Source of the DNA: CAZISM01 sp964541895
GTDB lineage: Bacteria > Zhuqueibacterota > Zhuqueibacteria > Residuimicrobiales > Residuimicrobiaceae
Direction of reading: 5' to 3'
Length of the DNA: 64,000 nucleotides
Assembly: GCA_964541895.1 (NCBI GenBank)
Contig: CAZISM010000004.1
Span: 57,327 to 121,326, forward strand
In this document: piece after piece, positions 8,628 to 16,741 of the stretch
How positions within the stretch are numbered: the first letter of the stretch is position 1
How the letters are laid out: every line of letters begins with the position of its first letter
Translations under genes and position numbers: made by a program
The notes under the pieces: generated by a model
The model's input: only the letters and a program-made list of their open reading frames with translations
Told to the model about the DNA's origin: nothing
Database searches by the model: none

Positions 8628-9356
8628 ATGCGCAACATAAAACTTGTTCTGGAATACGACGGCACGGATTTTAACGGCTGGCAGTATCAGCCGGATCAGC
8701 GTACGGTGCAGGCGGAGGTGGAAGCTGCTCTCAGTCGACTGACGCAGCAAACCGTTAAAACGCACTGCGCCGGCCGCACGGATACCGGCGTGCATGCGCT
8801 GGGTCAGGTCGTTCATTTTCATTACCAGGGCCGTTTGCCGGCCGCTACTTTTGTGGTGGGTGGCAACGCCCTGCTGCCGCGCGATGTGCGCATTCTGACC
8901 GCCGATGAGGTGGCGCTGGAGTTTCACAGCCGGTACAGCGCCCGCCGGCGCCGCTACCGCTATCACATCGGCACCCGTCCCTGCGCGGTGGGCCGTCAAT
9001 ACCGCTGGTACATCGCGCAGGAGTTGCAGGTCGAAGAGATGGATCTCGCGGTGCAACAGCTGCTGGGCGAACACGATTTCGTCTCTTTCTGTCAGGCCGG
9101 CAGCGGCCTGGAGCACCATCGCTGTCTGGTGCAGGCGGCGACTTGGCAGCGGCAGGGAGAACAGATAGTTCTGGACATCACCGCCAACCGCTTTGTCCAC
9201 AACATGGTGCGCATCATCGTCGGCACCAGCATCGAAATAGGCCGCGGCCGCATGACGATCGCAGATATGCAGCGTATTCTCGACGCCCGCGATCGCACGC
9301 TGGCCGGACCGACGGTTCCGGCGCATGGTCTGTTTCTCGTCGAGGTCGGATATTGA
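8628..9356 (+). CDS. truA: tRNA pseudouridine(38-40) synthase TruA
   Basis: Converts uridine to pseudouridine at positions 38-40 in the tRNA anticodon stem. The opening KLVLEYDGTDFNGWQYQPDQ and the catalytic motif CAGRTDTGVHALGQV with nucleophile Asp52 are diagnostic. The C-terminal NRFVHNMVRIIVGTSIEIGRG block is also typical. The length of 242 residues matches the family. It is the second gene of a tight plus-strand group beginning with ecfT; ecfT-truA adjacency is common across bacteria. Confidence 0.96.
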   Translation: MRNIKLVLEYDGTDFNGWQYQPDQRTVQAEVEAALSRLTQQTVKTHCAGRTDTGVHALGQVVHFHYQGRLPAATFVVGGNALLPRDVRILTADEVALEFHSRYSARRRRYRYHIGTRPCAVGRQYRWYIAQELQVEEMDLAVQQLLGEHDFVSFCQAGSGLEHHRCLVQAATWQRQGEQIVLDITANRFVHNMVRIIVGTSIEIGRGRMTIADMQRILDARDRTLAGPTVPAHGLFLVEVGY

Positions 9357-9396
9357 CCGCGCCGATCACACCCGTTACCAATGAAATGGAGTCCTT

Positions 9397-10047
9397 GTGA
9401 AATTTTTTATCGACACCGCCAATCTGGAAGAAATTAAAAAAGCCGCCGCCATGGGCATGGTGGACGGCGTAACCACCAATCCGACGCTGCTGGCCAAAGA
9501 GACGGGCAAAGCGGAAGAGATCTATCGTTCTATCTGCGCGCTGGTCGACGGCCCGGTCAATGTGGAGGCCAACAGTCTCGACACGGCCGGCCTCCTCAAG
9601 GAGGCGCGTCAGCTGGCGGCCATCCATCCCAACATCGTCATCAAAATTCCCATCACCCGCGAAGGTTTGATGGCGGTGCGGCAACTGGAACAGGAAGGCA
9701 TCCGCACCAACGTCACCCTCATTTTCAGCCCGCTGCAGGCTCTGGCCGCGGCCAAAGCCGGCGCCTCGTTCATTTGCCCCTTTGTCGGCCGTCTGGATGA
9801 CACGACCCAGAACGGCATGGAGCTGATCGAAGAGATCGTGCATATCTACGAACACTATCACATCGAGACAGAGATCGTGGTGGCCAGCATCCGCTCGCCG
9901 CTGCACGTCCGCGACGCGGCGCTGCTGGGCGCCGACATCGCTACAATTCCATATAAAGTCATCGAGGGAATGCTCAAACATCCGCTGACCGATCTGGGCA
10001 TTCAATCGTTTCTCAAGGACTGGGAGAGCGTGAGCAAACGCACCTAG
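9397..10047 (+). CDS. transaldolase / fructose-6-phosphate aldolase family (TalC/FSA type)
   Basis: Small class I aldolase of the short transaldolase subfamily, acting in the non-oxidative pentose phosphate pathway or cleaving fructose 6-phosphate. MKFFIDTANLEEIKKA and GVTTNPTLLAKE are family openings, and the Schiff-base lysine is Lys83 in IVIKIPITREG. EVVVASIRSPLHVRDAALLGAD and ATIPYKVIEGMLKHPLTD are the usual C-terminal blocks. At 216 residues it is the compact form. It starts with GTG 9397, preceded by GGAG at 9388-9391. Sequence alone does not separate transaldolase from F6P aldolase activity. Confidence 0.9.
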   Translation: MKFFIDTANLEEIKKAAAMGMVDGVTTNPTLLAKETGKAEEIYRSICALVDGPVNVEANSLDTAGLLKEARQLAAIHPNIVIKIPITREGLMAVRQLEQEGIRTNVTLIFSPLQALAAAKAGASFICPFVGRLDDTTQNGMELIEEIVHIYEHYHIETEIVVASIRSPLHVRDAALLGADIATIPYKVIEGMLKHPLTDLGIQSFLKDWESVSKRT

Positions 10048-10085
10048 CCGGGCCCAGGCTAAACGCCGACACAACCATACAACGT

Positions 10086-11309
10086 ATGATCAGACCCATT
10101 CAAAAAATAGTATATCTTCTGCTGGGGTGCAGCACCACCCTGTTTATGCTGCTGGTGTGTTCCAGCACAGACCGCAACGCCGGCACGGCACAATTGTCCG
10201 CCAGCGCCGCCGACTCGCTGCGGCTGGGACTCGGCCAGGGACGATCGCTGGGCGATGAAATTTCCCACTCCCGCCACAACGCCATCACCCGCGCCGTGGC
10301 CGAGGTCAGTCCGGCGGTGGTCGGCATCAACGTCATCTCGTTGCAACGCTATCAGACCAACCCCTTCTTTGACGATCCTTTCTTTCGCCACTTTTTTCAG
10401 GAACAGCCGCAGGAACAGAGGGTGAAAAGCCTGGGATCCGGATTTCTGATTTCCAGCGACGGCTATATCCTTACCAATCAGCACGTCGTGGAAGGGGCCA
10501 GCGAAATCATCGTCACCCGCGTCGGCGGCAAACAATATATTGCAAAAAAAATCGGCGAAGATTATACCTCGGATGTCGCCGTTTTAAAGATAAAGGGCGA
10601 TGCCTTCCCCTATGCGCGTCTGGGCGATTCGGATGATACCATCATCGGCGAATGGGTAATTGCGCTGGGCAATCCGTTCGGCCTGTTTGACATCACCTCG
10701 CAGCCGACGGTGACCGTAGGCGTCATCAGCGGCAAAGATCAGAACTTTGGCCGGCAGACCGACAACCGCATCTTTGAGGGCATGTTGCAGACCGATGCCT
10801 CCATCAACGGCGGCAACAGCGGCGGCCCGCTGGTCAATGCCAACGGCGAGGTCATCGGCGTCAACTCCTGGATTATCTCCGGGTCCGACACCAAATCGGC
10901 CAGCATCGGGCTGGGCTTCGCCCTGCCGATCAACCGGGTCAAACGTATCTTTGAAGACATTATCAATTATGGCCGCGTCAATCGCAGTTTCTGGACCGGC
11001 ATTCATTACGATCAGATGAACAACAGCATCGCCCGCTATCTGGGTATGACCAGTGCCCGCGGTGTTATCATCACGGACATTGCCAAAGGCAGCCCGGCTG
11101 AAAAAGCGGAACTGGAAGTGGGTGATGTCATCGTAGAGATCAACGGCAAAGAGGTGAACGCCTTTGAAGACGTGCAGGCCATTACCGACAATCTCGACCT
11201 CAAAGAGGGCGACATCCTCATATTCCGGGTGTATCGCAACAAACGTTATATCAATCTCAAGGTCGAACTGGCAGCGCACCCCAAAACCCTGCAGAGAAGG
11301 CGACAATGA
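10086..11309 (+). CDS. HtrA/DegP-type periplasmic serine protease with one PDZ domain
   Basis: Trypsin-like quality-control protease of the envelope. Residues 5-25 form a hydrophobic signal or anchor segment. The catalytic triad is visible: His133 in NQHVVEG, Asp163 in TSDVAVLKI and Ser245 in NGGNSGGPL. A single PDZ domain follows (about 310-400; RGVIITDIAKGSPAEKAELEVGD), as in DegS-like or short HtrA proteins; DegP itself has two. Residues 90-115 carry an aromatic- and Gln-rich loop resembling the LA loop. The length is 407. Its stop overlaps the purB start in an ATGA junction, so the two genes are translationally coupled although functionally unrelated. Confidence 0.93.
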   Translation: MIRPIQKIVYLLLGCSTTLFMLLVCSSTDRNAGTAQLSASAADSLRLGLGQGRSLGDEISHSRHNAITRAVAEVSPAVVGINVISLQRYQTNPFFDDPFFRHFFQEQPQEQRVKSLGSGFLISSDGYILTNQHVVEGASEIIVTRVGGKQYIAKKIGEDYTSDVAVLKIKGDAFPYARLGDSDDTIIGEWVIALGNPFGLFDITSQPTVTVGVISGKDQNFGRQTDNRIFEGMLQTDASINGGNSGGPLVNANGEVIGVNSWIISGSDTKSASIGLGFALPINRVKRIFEDIINYGRVNRSFWTGIHYDQMNNSIARYLGMTSARGVIITDIAKGSPAEKAELEVGDVIVEINGKEVNAFEDVQAITDNLDLKEGDILIFRVYRNKRYINLKVELAAHPKTLQRRRQ

Positions 11310-12607
11310 TAGCGCGTTATACCAAGCCGCACATGGGCGCGGTGTGGAGCGATGAGCACAAGTATCGCACCTGGCTGGCGGTTGAACTGGCCGCGTGCCA
11401 GGCGCACAGCCAGCTCGGCAACATCCCCCCGCCTGTGGTAGAGATCATTCGGCAAAAGGCCGATTTCAGCATCCGCCGCATCGACGAGATCGAAGAGCAG
11501 GTGCGGCACGACGTCATCGCATTCCTCACCAATGTGGCCGAATATGTGGGGCCGGAAGCCCGCTACATCCACCTCGGCATGACCTCGTCGGATCTGCTGG
11601 ACACCGCCCTGGCGCTGCTCATCCGTGAAGCCGGCCAGATCCTGCTGCAGGATATCGATCGTCTGCTGGCCGTTCTGAAAAAACAGGCGCTGGCGTACCG
11701 CTTGACGCCCTGCATCGGCCGCAGCCACGGCGTCCATGCCGAACCCACCAGTTTCGGGCTTAAATTCGCGCTCTGGTACGACGAGATGGGACGCAACCGG
11801 CTGCGGCTCGAGCGAGCCATCGAAGCCAACAGCGTCGGCATGATCTCCGGCGCGGTCGGCAATTATACCCAGGTGGATCCGGAACTGGAGGTTCTGACCT
11901 GTCACCTGCTGAAGCTGCGTCCGGCCGCCATCAGCACGCAGATTATTCAAAGAGACCTTCACGCCGAATATCTGACCACGCTGGCGCTGATCGGCGGCAC
12001 CCTGGAAAAGATAAGCGTTGAAATTCGTCATTTGCAGCGCACCGAGGTGCTGGAGGCAGAGGAGCCGTTCCATAAAGGCCAGAAAGGCTCTTCGGCGATG
12101 CCGCACAAACGCAACCCCATCGGCTGCGAGAACATATCCGGACTGGCGCGTCTGTTGCGCAGCAACGCCCACGCGGCCATGGAAAACATGGCCCTGTGGC
12201 ATGAACGGGATATCAGCCACTCTTCGGTGGAGCGGGTGATCATCCCGGACAGCAGCATTTTGACCGATTATATGCTGCAGCGGTTAAACAGCATTCTCGA
12301 TGGCCTGGTGGTCTATCCGGAGCACATGCAGAAAAACCTGGACCTGACCAAAGGGTTGATTTTCAGCCAGCCGGTGCTGCTGGCGTTGACCGGCAAAGGC
12401 ATGAGCCGCGAGGAGGCCTATCGCATCGTCCAGTCGCACGCCATGGCCTGCTGGGAAAACGGCGCCGATTTCCGTCAGGTGCTGGCCGCCGACGCGCAGG
12501 TCAGCTCGCTGCTGACCGCAGCGGAGCTGACAGCCTGTTTTGATGTTTCCGCCGGTCTCGTTCAGGTGGATTACATTTACCGGCGGCTGGGCTTGCTGGC
12601 CGAATAG
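11306..12607 (+). CDS. purB: adenylosuccinate lyase
   Basis: Catalyses two fumarate-releasing steps in purine synthesis: SAICAR to AICAR, and adenylosuccinate to AMP. The fumarase/lyase superfamily signature GSSAMPHKRNPIGCENI is at about residue 263. TSSDLLDTALALL and GRSHGVHAEPTSFGLKFALW carry the conserved active-site Ser/His regions. The length of 433 is that of the short bacterial PurB class. The start ATG overlaps the htrA stop by four bases. purC, the enzyme that makes one of its substrates, follows after 158 bases. Confidence 0.96.
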   Translation: MIARYTKPHMGAVWSDEHKYRTWLAVELAACQAHSQLGNIPPPVVEIIRQKADFSIRRIDEIEEQVRHDVIAFLTNVAEYVGPEARYIHLGMTSSDLLDTALALLIREAGQILLQDIDRLLAVLKKQALAYRLTPCIGRSHGVHAEPTSFGLKFALWYDEMGRNRLRLERAIEANSVGMISGAVGNYTQVDPELEVLTCHLLKLRPAAISTQIIQRDLHAEYLTTLALIGGTLEKISVEIRHLQRTEVLEAEEPFHKGQKGSSAMPHKRNPIGCENISGLARLLRSNAHAAMENMALWHERDISHSSVERVIIPDSSILTDYMLQRLNSILDGLVVYPEHMQKNLDLTKGLIFSQPVLLALTGKGMSREEAYRIVQSHAMACWENGADFRQVLAADAQVSSLLTAAELTACFDVSAGLVQVDYIYRRLGLLAE

Positions 12608-12765
12608 AAAGGCGCAGCCGGCGGTGTGCTGAATCTGATCATGCACATCGTTGCCCGTGTACCCATTTGAGCCCAGAGCGCTCAATTCAGATATAGTCTA
12701 TCGTATGACCCGACCTATGATCCAAGCAGCGTCTTTTTCGATGTTCAAATCGAGAGGAGAGAGCC

Positions 12766-13458
12766 TTGAAAAGAAAAAAACTCTTTGAGGGCAAGTCGAA
12801 AAAAGTCTACGAAACCGAAGTCGAGAACGAAATCGTCCTCGAGTTCAAGGATGATGCTCGCGATGCCAAAGGATATAAAAAGGGCACCATAAAGGGCAAA
12901 GGCATCGCCAACAACCACATTTCCTCTTTCTTGCTGAAATTTCTCGACAGCTACCACATTCCGACCCATTTCATCAAAGAACTGTCGGACAAAGAGATGA
13001 TGGTGCGGAAAATGGAGATGATCCCGGTCGTGGTGGTGGTGCGCAATTATGCCGCCGGCGCGCTGGCCAAGCGCTTCGGAGTGCCGGAAGGCAAAGAGCT
13101 GGAGTGCCCGCTTGTCGAATATTATCTCAAGGACGGCGACCGCGACGACCCGATGATCAACGAGAGCCACCTGATCTCGTTCGGTCATGCGACTTCGGAG
13201 GAGATGAGGGAAATCCACCGCCTGGCCTCTAAAACCAATGCAGTGCTGAAAGCATTTTTCCGCCGCCGCCAGCTCAACCTGGTGGATCTAAAGCTGGAGT
13301 TCGGCCGCTGGCGTGGCCGCATTCTCATCGGCGACGAGATCAGTCTCGACACCTGTTCCTTTATCCGCCTCGACGTGCCGAGCTCCGCCAAGTCACAGCT
13401 GATCCCGGTGACGGAAAATTCGCTGCCTGATCTGGTCAAACGGATCATGCCATCGTGA
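12766..13458 (+). CDS. purC: phosphoribosylaminoimidazole-succinocarboxamide synthase (SAICAR synthetase) with an atypical C-terminus
   Basis: ATP-dependent ligation of aspartate to CAIR in purine synthesis. Recognised from KKKLFEGKSKKVYET at the start, KGKGIANNHISSFLLKFL, VVVVRNYAAGALAKRFG, HLISFGHATSEEM and NLVDLKLEFGRWRGRILIGDEIS. It begins with TTG 12766 behind a good GAGGAGAG site. The last 37 residues are unusual: the family normally continues as SPDTCR(L/F)WD and then a DKDRFR segment, but here it reads SLDTCSFIRLDVPSS with no DKDRFR equivalent. Neither of the other two frames restores the usual end, so a simple frameshift is not the explanation. Total length (230) is close to normal. 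Confidence 0.88.
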   Translation: MKRKKLFEGKSKKVYETEVENEIVLEFKDDARDAKGYKKGTIKGKGIANNHISSFLLKFLDSYHIPTHFIKELSDKEMMVRKMEMIPVVVVVRNYAAGALAKRFGVPEGKELECPLVEYYLKDGDRDDPMINESHLISFGHATSEEMREIHRLASKTNAVLKAFFRRRQLNLVDLKLEFGRWRGRILIGDEISLDTCSFIRLDVPSSAKSQLIPVTENSLPDLVKRIMPS

Positions 13459-13479
13459 CGGTTCATTGAAACGACAGGT

Positions 13480-13519
13480 GCTTGCTTAACCGGGCCGGAC
13501 GGCCGCTGTTCGAGCAAGC
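13480..13519 (+). other. hairpin in the purC-pssA intergenic region
   Basis: GCTTGCT (13480-13486) and AGCAAGC (13513-13519) enclose a GC-rich inner section. It sits 21 bases after the purC stop with no U tract. It may be a Rho-independent-like terminator or a processed leader of pssA; the remaining intergenic sequence (13520-13670) shows no recognisable RNA family. Confidence 0.35.
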
Positions 13520-13670
13520 CACCGTAAATCCGGTTCACCGGCAGAGGCCACTGGTCAACACCGGAAACAAAGTTCGGCTCCCGGCTACAGGGGTTCAGGC
13601 CCGCTCAGGGCAGGTACCCTGATCAAACGGGAGAAAGCACACGCCGGGGTGAGCGTGATTTGGAGAGACC

Positions 13671-14453
13671 ATGCGACCTAGAAAAAAAGTAAAAACCGCC
13701 AAAAAACGGACCTACATCACCGTTCCCAATCTGTTTACCGCATTGAACATTTTTTGCGGCTTCCTCGCCACCATACAGGTGATTGTGGAAAACTATCAGT
13801 ACGCCTGCTGGCTGATCTTTATCGCCACGGTGTTCGATGCGCTTGACGGCCGTATCGCCAGAGCCTATGAAGGCGGCAGCAGCGAATTCGGCCTGCAGAT
13901 GGATTCGCTGAGCGACCTGATCTCCTCCGGTCTGGCGCCGGCGATCCTCGTCTATCAGGTGCATCTCAAAGATCTCGGCTATGTCGGCCTGATCCTGGCC
14001 TTCTTGCCGCTGCTGTTCGCCGCGTTCCGCCTGGCCCGCTTTAACGTGTTCACGATGGCGCAGGGGAAAAGCAAAGACTATACGGGATTGCCGGCACCGG
14101 CGGCCGCCGTGACGCTGGCGGGCGTGGTGATGCTCTATGTAGAGACCGGGCGGCCGGAACTGCTGCGCGTGCTCGTCGCCATGGTCCCTGTCGTCAGCCT
14201 GCTGATGGCCAGCACCATCCGGTACGACGGCTTCCCCAAACTGAGCTTGCGGGAAAAAGGCGCCAACCGCATCAAACTGTTGATCCTCATCGTCACCCTG
14301 GTGCTGTTCGCCATCATGCCGCAATACATCATTTTCCCGTTTATGGTTTTATTTATCCTGCATGGCCTGTTGCGCGCCGCCGGAACCCATTTTTCCCGCC
14401 GCGGCGTTGCTTTGGAAGAATCAACGCATTCGGATCATCAACCCACCGTATAG
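13671..14453 (+). CDS. pssA: CDP-diacylglycerol-serine O-phosphatidyltransferase
   Basis: Inner-membrane enzyme making phosphatidylserine, the precursor of phosphatidylethanolamine, from CDP-diacylglycerol and serine. The CDP-alcohol phosphotransferase motif DG-x2-AR-x8-G-x3-D-x3-D is fully present as DGRIARAYEGGSSEFGLQMD followed by SLSD (about residues 61-84). The preceding PNLFTALNIFCGFLA and the later YTGLPAPAAA are PssA-type features. About seven hydrophobic helices follow; the length of 260 is normal. A psd gene (PS decarboxylase) is not adjacent. Confidence 0.92.
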   Translation: MRPRKKVKTAKKRTYITVPNLFTALNIFCGFLATIQVIVENYQYACWLIFIATVFDALDGRIARAYEGGSSEFGLQMDSLSDLISSGLAPAILVYQVHLKDLGYVGLILAFLPLLFAAFRLARFNVFTMAQGKSKDYTGLPAPAAAVTLAGVVMLYVETGRPELLRVLVAMVPVVSLLMASTIRYDGFPKLSLREKGANRIKLLILIVTLVLFAIMPQYIIFPFMVLFILHGLLRAAGTHFSRRGVALEESTHSDHQPTV

Positions 14454-14490
14454 GATACATCATGCAGCCCACCCAATTATCGAGGAACAG

Positions 14491-14757
14491 ATGAAAAGAC
14501 GGCTTTCCATGGCCTGGATCCTGCTGGCCATTGTGCTCGGCGCCATTATGGGCTCGGCTTTGGGGGAAGTCATCGGCTTAGCCATGCCGGAAGGTGTGGT
14601 GAAGCAGTTTTTTGTCAATACCGCCAACATCGGCTTTGATCCGGTCCGCCTCAATCTGGGCCTGATCGATTTTACGTTCGGCTTTTATTTCCGTCTGAAC
14701 GTGATCGGCGTCATCGGCATCCTGGCAGCGGCCTATATATTTCGCTGGTATGCCTAG
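14491..14757 (+). CDS. DUF4321-type small membrane protein
   Basis: An 88-residue protein with two hydrophobic segments (about residues 7-30 and 66-86) separated by an amphipathic region. It resembles the DUF4321 family of short, uncharacterised bacterial membrane proteins. The start at ATG 14491 is chosen because GAGGAA precedes it by a few bases and the upstream in-frame codons lie inside pssA. It is 37 bases downstream of pssA and upstream of two tatA genes, a setting that suggests an envelope role but gives no function. Confidence 0.65.
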   Translation: MKRRLSMAWILLAIVLGAIMGSALGEVIGLAMPEGVVKQFFVNTANIGFDPVRLNLGLIDFTFGFYFRLNVIGVIGILAAAYIFRWYA

Positions 14758-14838
14758 CGGCCACAGCCGCCGCTCTCACCTGACGAAGAGTCTTCCACAC
14801 GGGATGTACAGATAACAAAGTGCTTGCATATTTGCAGC

Positions 14839-14867
14839 CTGCAGGGTATATTATGCCCTGCAGTTTT
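14839..14867 (+). terminator. Rho-independent terminator
   Basis: CTGCAGGG-TATATTATG-CCCTGCAG followed by TTTT: an eight-base-pair perfect stem with a short U tract, 80 bases after the DUF4321 gene and about 45 bases before tatA. Confidence 0.7.
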
Positions 14868-14912
14868 CAGCCATTTCGGTGGCAGATCGTTTAAAAACAA
14901 GTGGAGGCCATT

Positions 14913-15092
14913 ATGCTGCCCGGCGTTGGCATGGATGAGATGGTCGTCATCCTGGTGCTGGTCCTGATCCTGTTCGGATCCAAGCGTTTGCCGGAACTGG
15001 CTCGCGGCCTTGGCAAAGGGATGCGCGAGTTCAGAAAAGCGGCGGAAGACGTGAAACGTGAAATGGACCTGACCGACGACTTTAGGAATTAA
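14913..15092 (+). CDS. tatA: twin-arginine translocase subunit TatA (copy 1)
   Basis: Pore-forming subunit of the Tat pathway, which exports folded proteins. A 59-residue protein with one N-terminal transmembrane helix (MDEMVVILVLVLILFGSKR), the FG hinge, the LPELARGLGKGMREFRKA amphipathic helix and a short charged tail. ATG 14913 is favoured over the in-frame GTG at 14901 because GTGGAGG (14901-14907) is the ribosome-binding site. No tatC is in the window. Confidence 0.92.
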   Translation: MLPGVGMDEMVVILVLVLILFGSKRLPELARGLGKGMREFRKAAEDVKREMDLTDDFRN

Positions 15093-15119
15093 TCAAATTA
15101 TTTTTGGAGGTAACTGGTT

Positions 15120-15305
15120 ATGGGTATCGGACCCACTGAATGGTTTATAATTATCCTGGTGCTTGTGGTCTTGTTCGGCGCTAAAAAGATTCCAGAATTG
15201 GCCAAGGGCCTTGGCCAGGGCATTCGCGAATTCAAAAAAGCCGCCAGTGCCGCCAGCGAAGACGACGAAAAGCCTAACAAGTCAAATTCCGCTTCAGGAA
15301 ATTAA
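15120..15305 (+). CDS. tatA: twin-arginine translocase subunit TatA (copy 2)
   Basis: Second TatA-type protein, 61 residues, immediately after the first and related to it: MGIGPTEWFIIILVLVVLFGAKK, then PELAKGLGQGIREFKKA and a hydrophilic Ser/Glu/Lys tail. GGAGG precedes the ATG. The two copies probably arose by duplication; one may serve as TatA and the other as a TatB-like or TatE-like partner, but both are too short for classical TatB. Confidence 0.92.
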   Translation: MGIGPTEWFIIILVLVVLFGAKKIPELAKGLGQGIREFKKAASAASEDDEKPNKSNSASGN

Positions 15306-15319
15306 ACCGATTAGCTGAT

Positions 15320-16741
15320 TTGGACGACGTGACAGACTTTACGCATTTGCGCAAACAGATCGCCGCCGGCGAACTCGGCTGTAAAGACATCACCCAAACA
15401 TATCTGGATTCGATCAATAAAGGCGCTCATCTGAACGCCTTTATTGCTGTACGGGCGGATGAGGCCCTGCAACAGGCCGAAGGCGTGGACCAACGGTTGC
15501 GCCGCGGCCAGGCCGGAAAACTGGCAGGCATGATCCTTGCCGTGAAGGACAACATGGCCCTGGCCGGCTGGCCCATGACCTGCGGATCCGGTATTCTGGC
15601 CGGCTTTACGCCGCCGTATACCGCCACCGTGCTGCAACGGCTGCTGGCAGAGGATGCGGTGATTATCGGCAAGACCAACATGGACGAATTCGCCATGGGC
15701 TCTTCCACGGAAAATTCGGCGTTCGGTCCGGTGCGAAATCCGTTGGACACCCATCGCGTGGCCGGCGGCTCTTCAGGAGGCTCTGCCGCCGCCGTGGCCG
15801 CTGATCTGTGCAGCGCCGCTCTTGGCAGCGATACGGGCGGCTCCATCCGTCAGCCGGCCGCCTTTTGCGGCGTCGTCGGCCTGAAACCGACCTACGGCCG
15901 CGTTTCCCGTTATGGCCTGGTTGCCTACGCCTCGTCGCTGGATCAAATCGGGCCTATCACCCGTTCTGTCGCCGACAGCGCCTTGTTGCTGGAGGTCATG
16001 GCCGGTCACGACCGCCGTGATGCCACCAGCTCCTCTACAGCGGTGGATGGCTATTCCGACAGCATCGGCCGCTCCCTGGCCGGCCTGCAGATCGGTATAC
16101 CCGTCGAATACAGCCAGGATGGCGTGCAGGCGGAAATCAGACTGGCGCTGCAACAAGCGCAACAGCGGCTCAAGGATGCCGGCGCCAAGGTTAAGATGGT
16201 GCGGCTCGCACACACCGCCTATGCGGTCGCCGCCTATTACGTCATTGCCACGGCAGAGGCATCATCCAACCTGGCCCGCTATGACGGCGCCCATTACGGA
16301 TATCGCAGTCCAGATCGCCATGGCCTCGAAGAGCAGTATGTCTACACCCGGCATGAAGGATTCGGCGCCGAGGTAAAACGCCGCATCATGCTGGGCACCT
16401 TTGTGCTCTCGTCCGGCTATTACGATGCCTATTACCGCAAAGCCCAACAGGCCCGGCATCTGATAAAAAAAGATTTCACCGATGCGCTGCAGGAAGTCGA
16501 TTGTCTGCTGACGCCGACGACGCCCACCACCGCCTTCGCCCTTGGTGAAAAAATCGACGATCCCCTGACCATGTATCTGTCGGACATTTTTACCGTATCA
16601 GCCAATCTGGCCGGGCTGCCGGCGCTGTCCGTGCCCTTCGGCACAGACGCCAGCGGTCTCGCCATCGGCTTGCAGCTCATCGGCAGACCGTTCGACGAAA
16701 AAACGTTGTTTCCGGTTGCGGATTACCTACACCATGCCTGA
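15320..16741 (+). CDS. gatA: aspartyl/glutamyl-tRNA amidotransferase subunit A
   Basis: Glutaminase subunit of the GatCAB amidotransferase that converts Glu-tRNA(Gln) and/or Asp-tRNA(Asn) to the amidated forms. The amidase Ser-cisSer-Lys triad is Lys76 (LAVKDNM), Ser151 (AGGSSGGSAAAVAA) and Ser175 (GSDTGGSIRQPA). The length of 473 is slightly short. The start is TTG 15320 or possibly GTG 15329; neither has a strong ribosome-binding site, and the gene begins 14 bases after tatA2. It overlaps gatB by one base (TGATG). gatC is not next to it. Confidence 0.94.
   Translation: MDDVTDFTHLRKQIAAGELGCKDITQTYLDSINKGAHLNAFIAVRADEALQQAEGVDQRLRRGQAGKLAGMILAVKDNMALAGWPMTCGSGILAGFTPPYTATVLQRLLAEDAVIIGKTNMDEFAMGSSTENSAFGPVRNPLDTHRVAGGSSGGSAAAVAADLCSAALGSDTGGSIRQPAAFCGVVGLKPTYGRVSRYGLVAYASSLDQIGPITRSVADSALLLEVMAGHDRRDATSSSTAVDGYSDSIGRSLAGLQIGIPVEYSQDGVQAEIRLALQQAQQRLKDAGAKVKMVRLAHTAYAVAAYYVIATAEASSNLARYDGAHYGYRSPDRHGLEEQYVYTRHEGFGAEVKRRIMLGTFVLSSGYYDAYYRKAQQARHLIKKDFTDALQEVDCLLTPTTPTTAFALGEKIDDPLTMYLSDIFTVSANLAGLPALSVPFGTDASGLAIGLQLIGRPFDEKTLFPVADYLHHA

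Noticed and set aside
13370..13458. Frameshift as the cause of the odd PurC end
   Set aside because: The other two frames were translated and neither contains DKDRFR or WD-type PurC sequence.
13460..13670. Riboswitch or structured RNA upstream of pssA
   Set aside because: A hairpin exists, but no conserved core of cobalamin, SAM, TPP or other known riboswitch was found.
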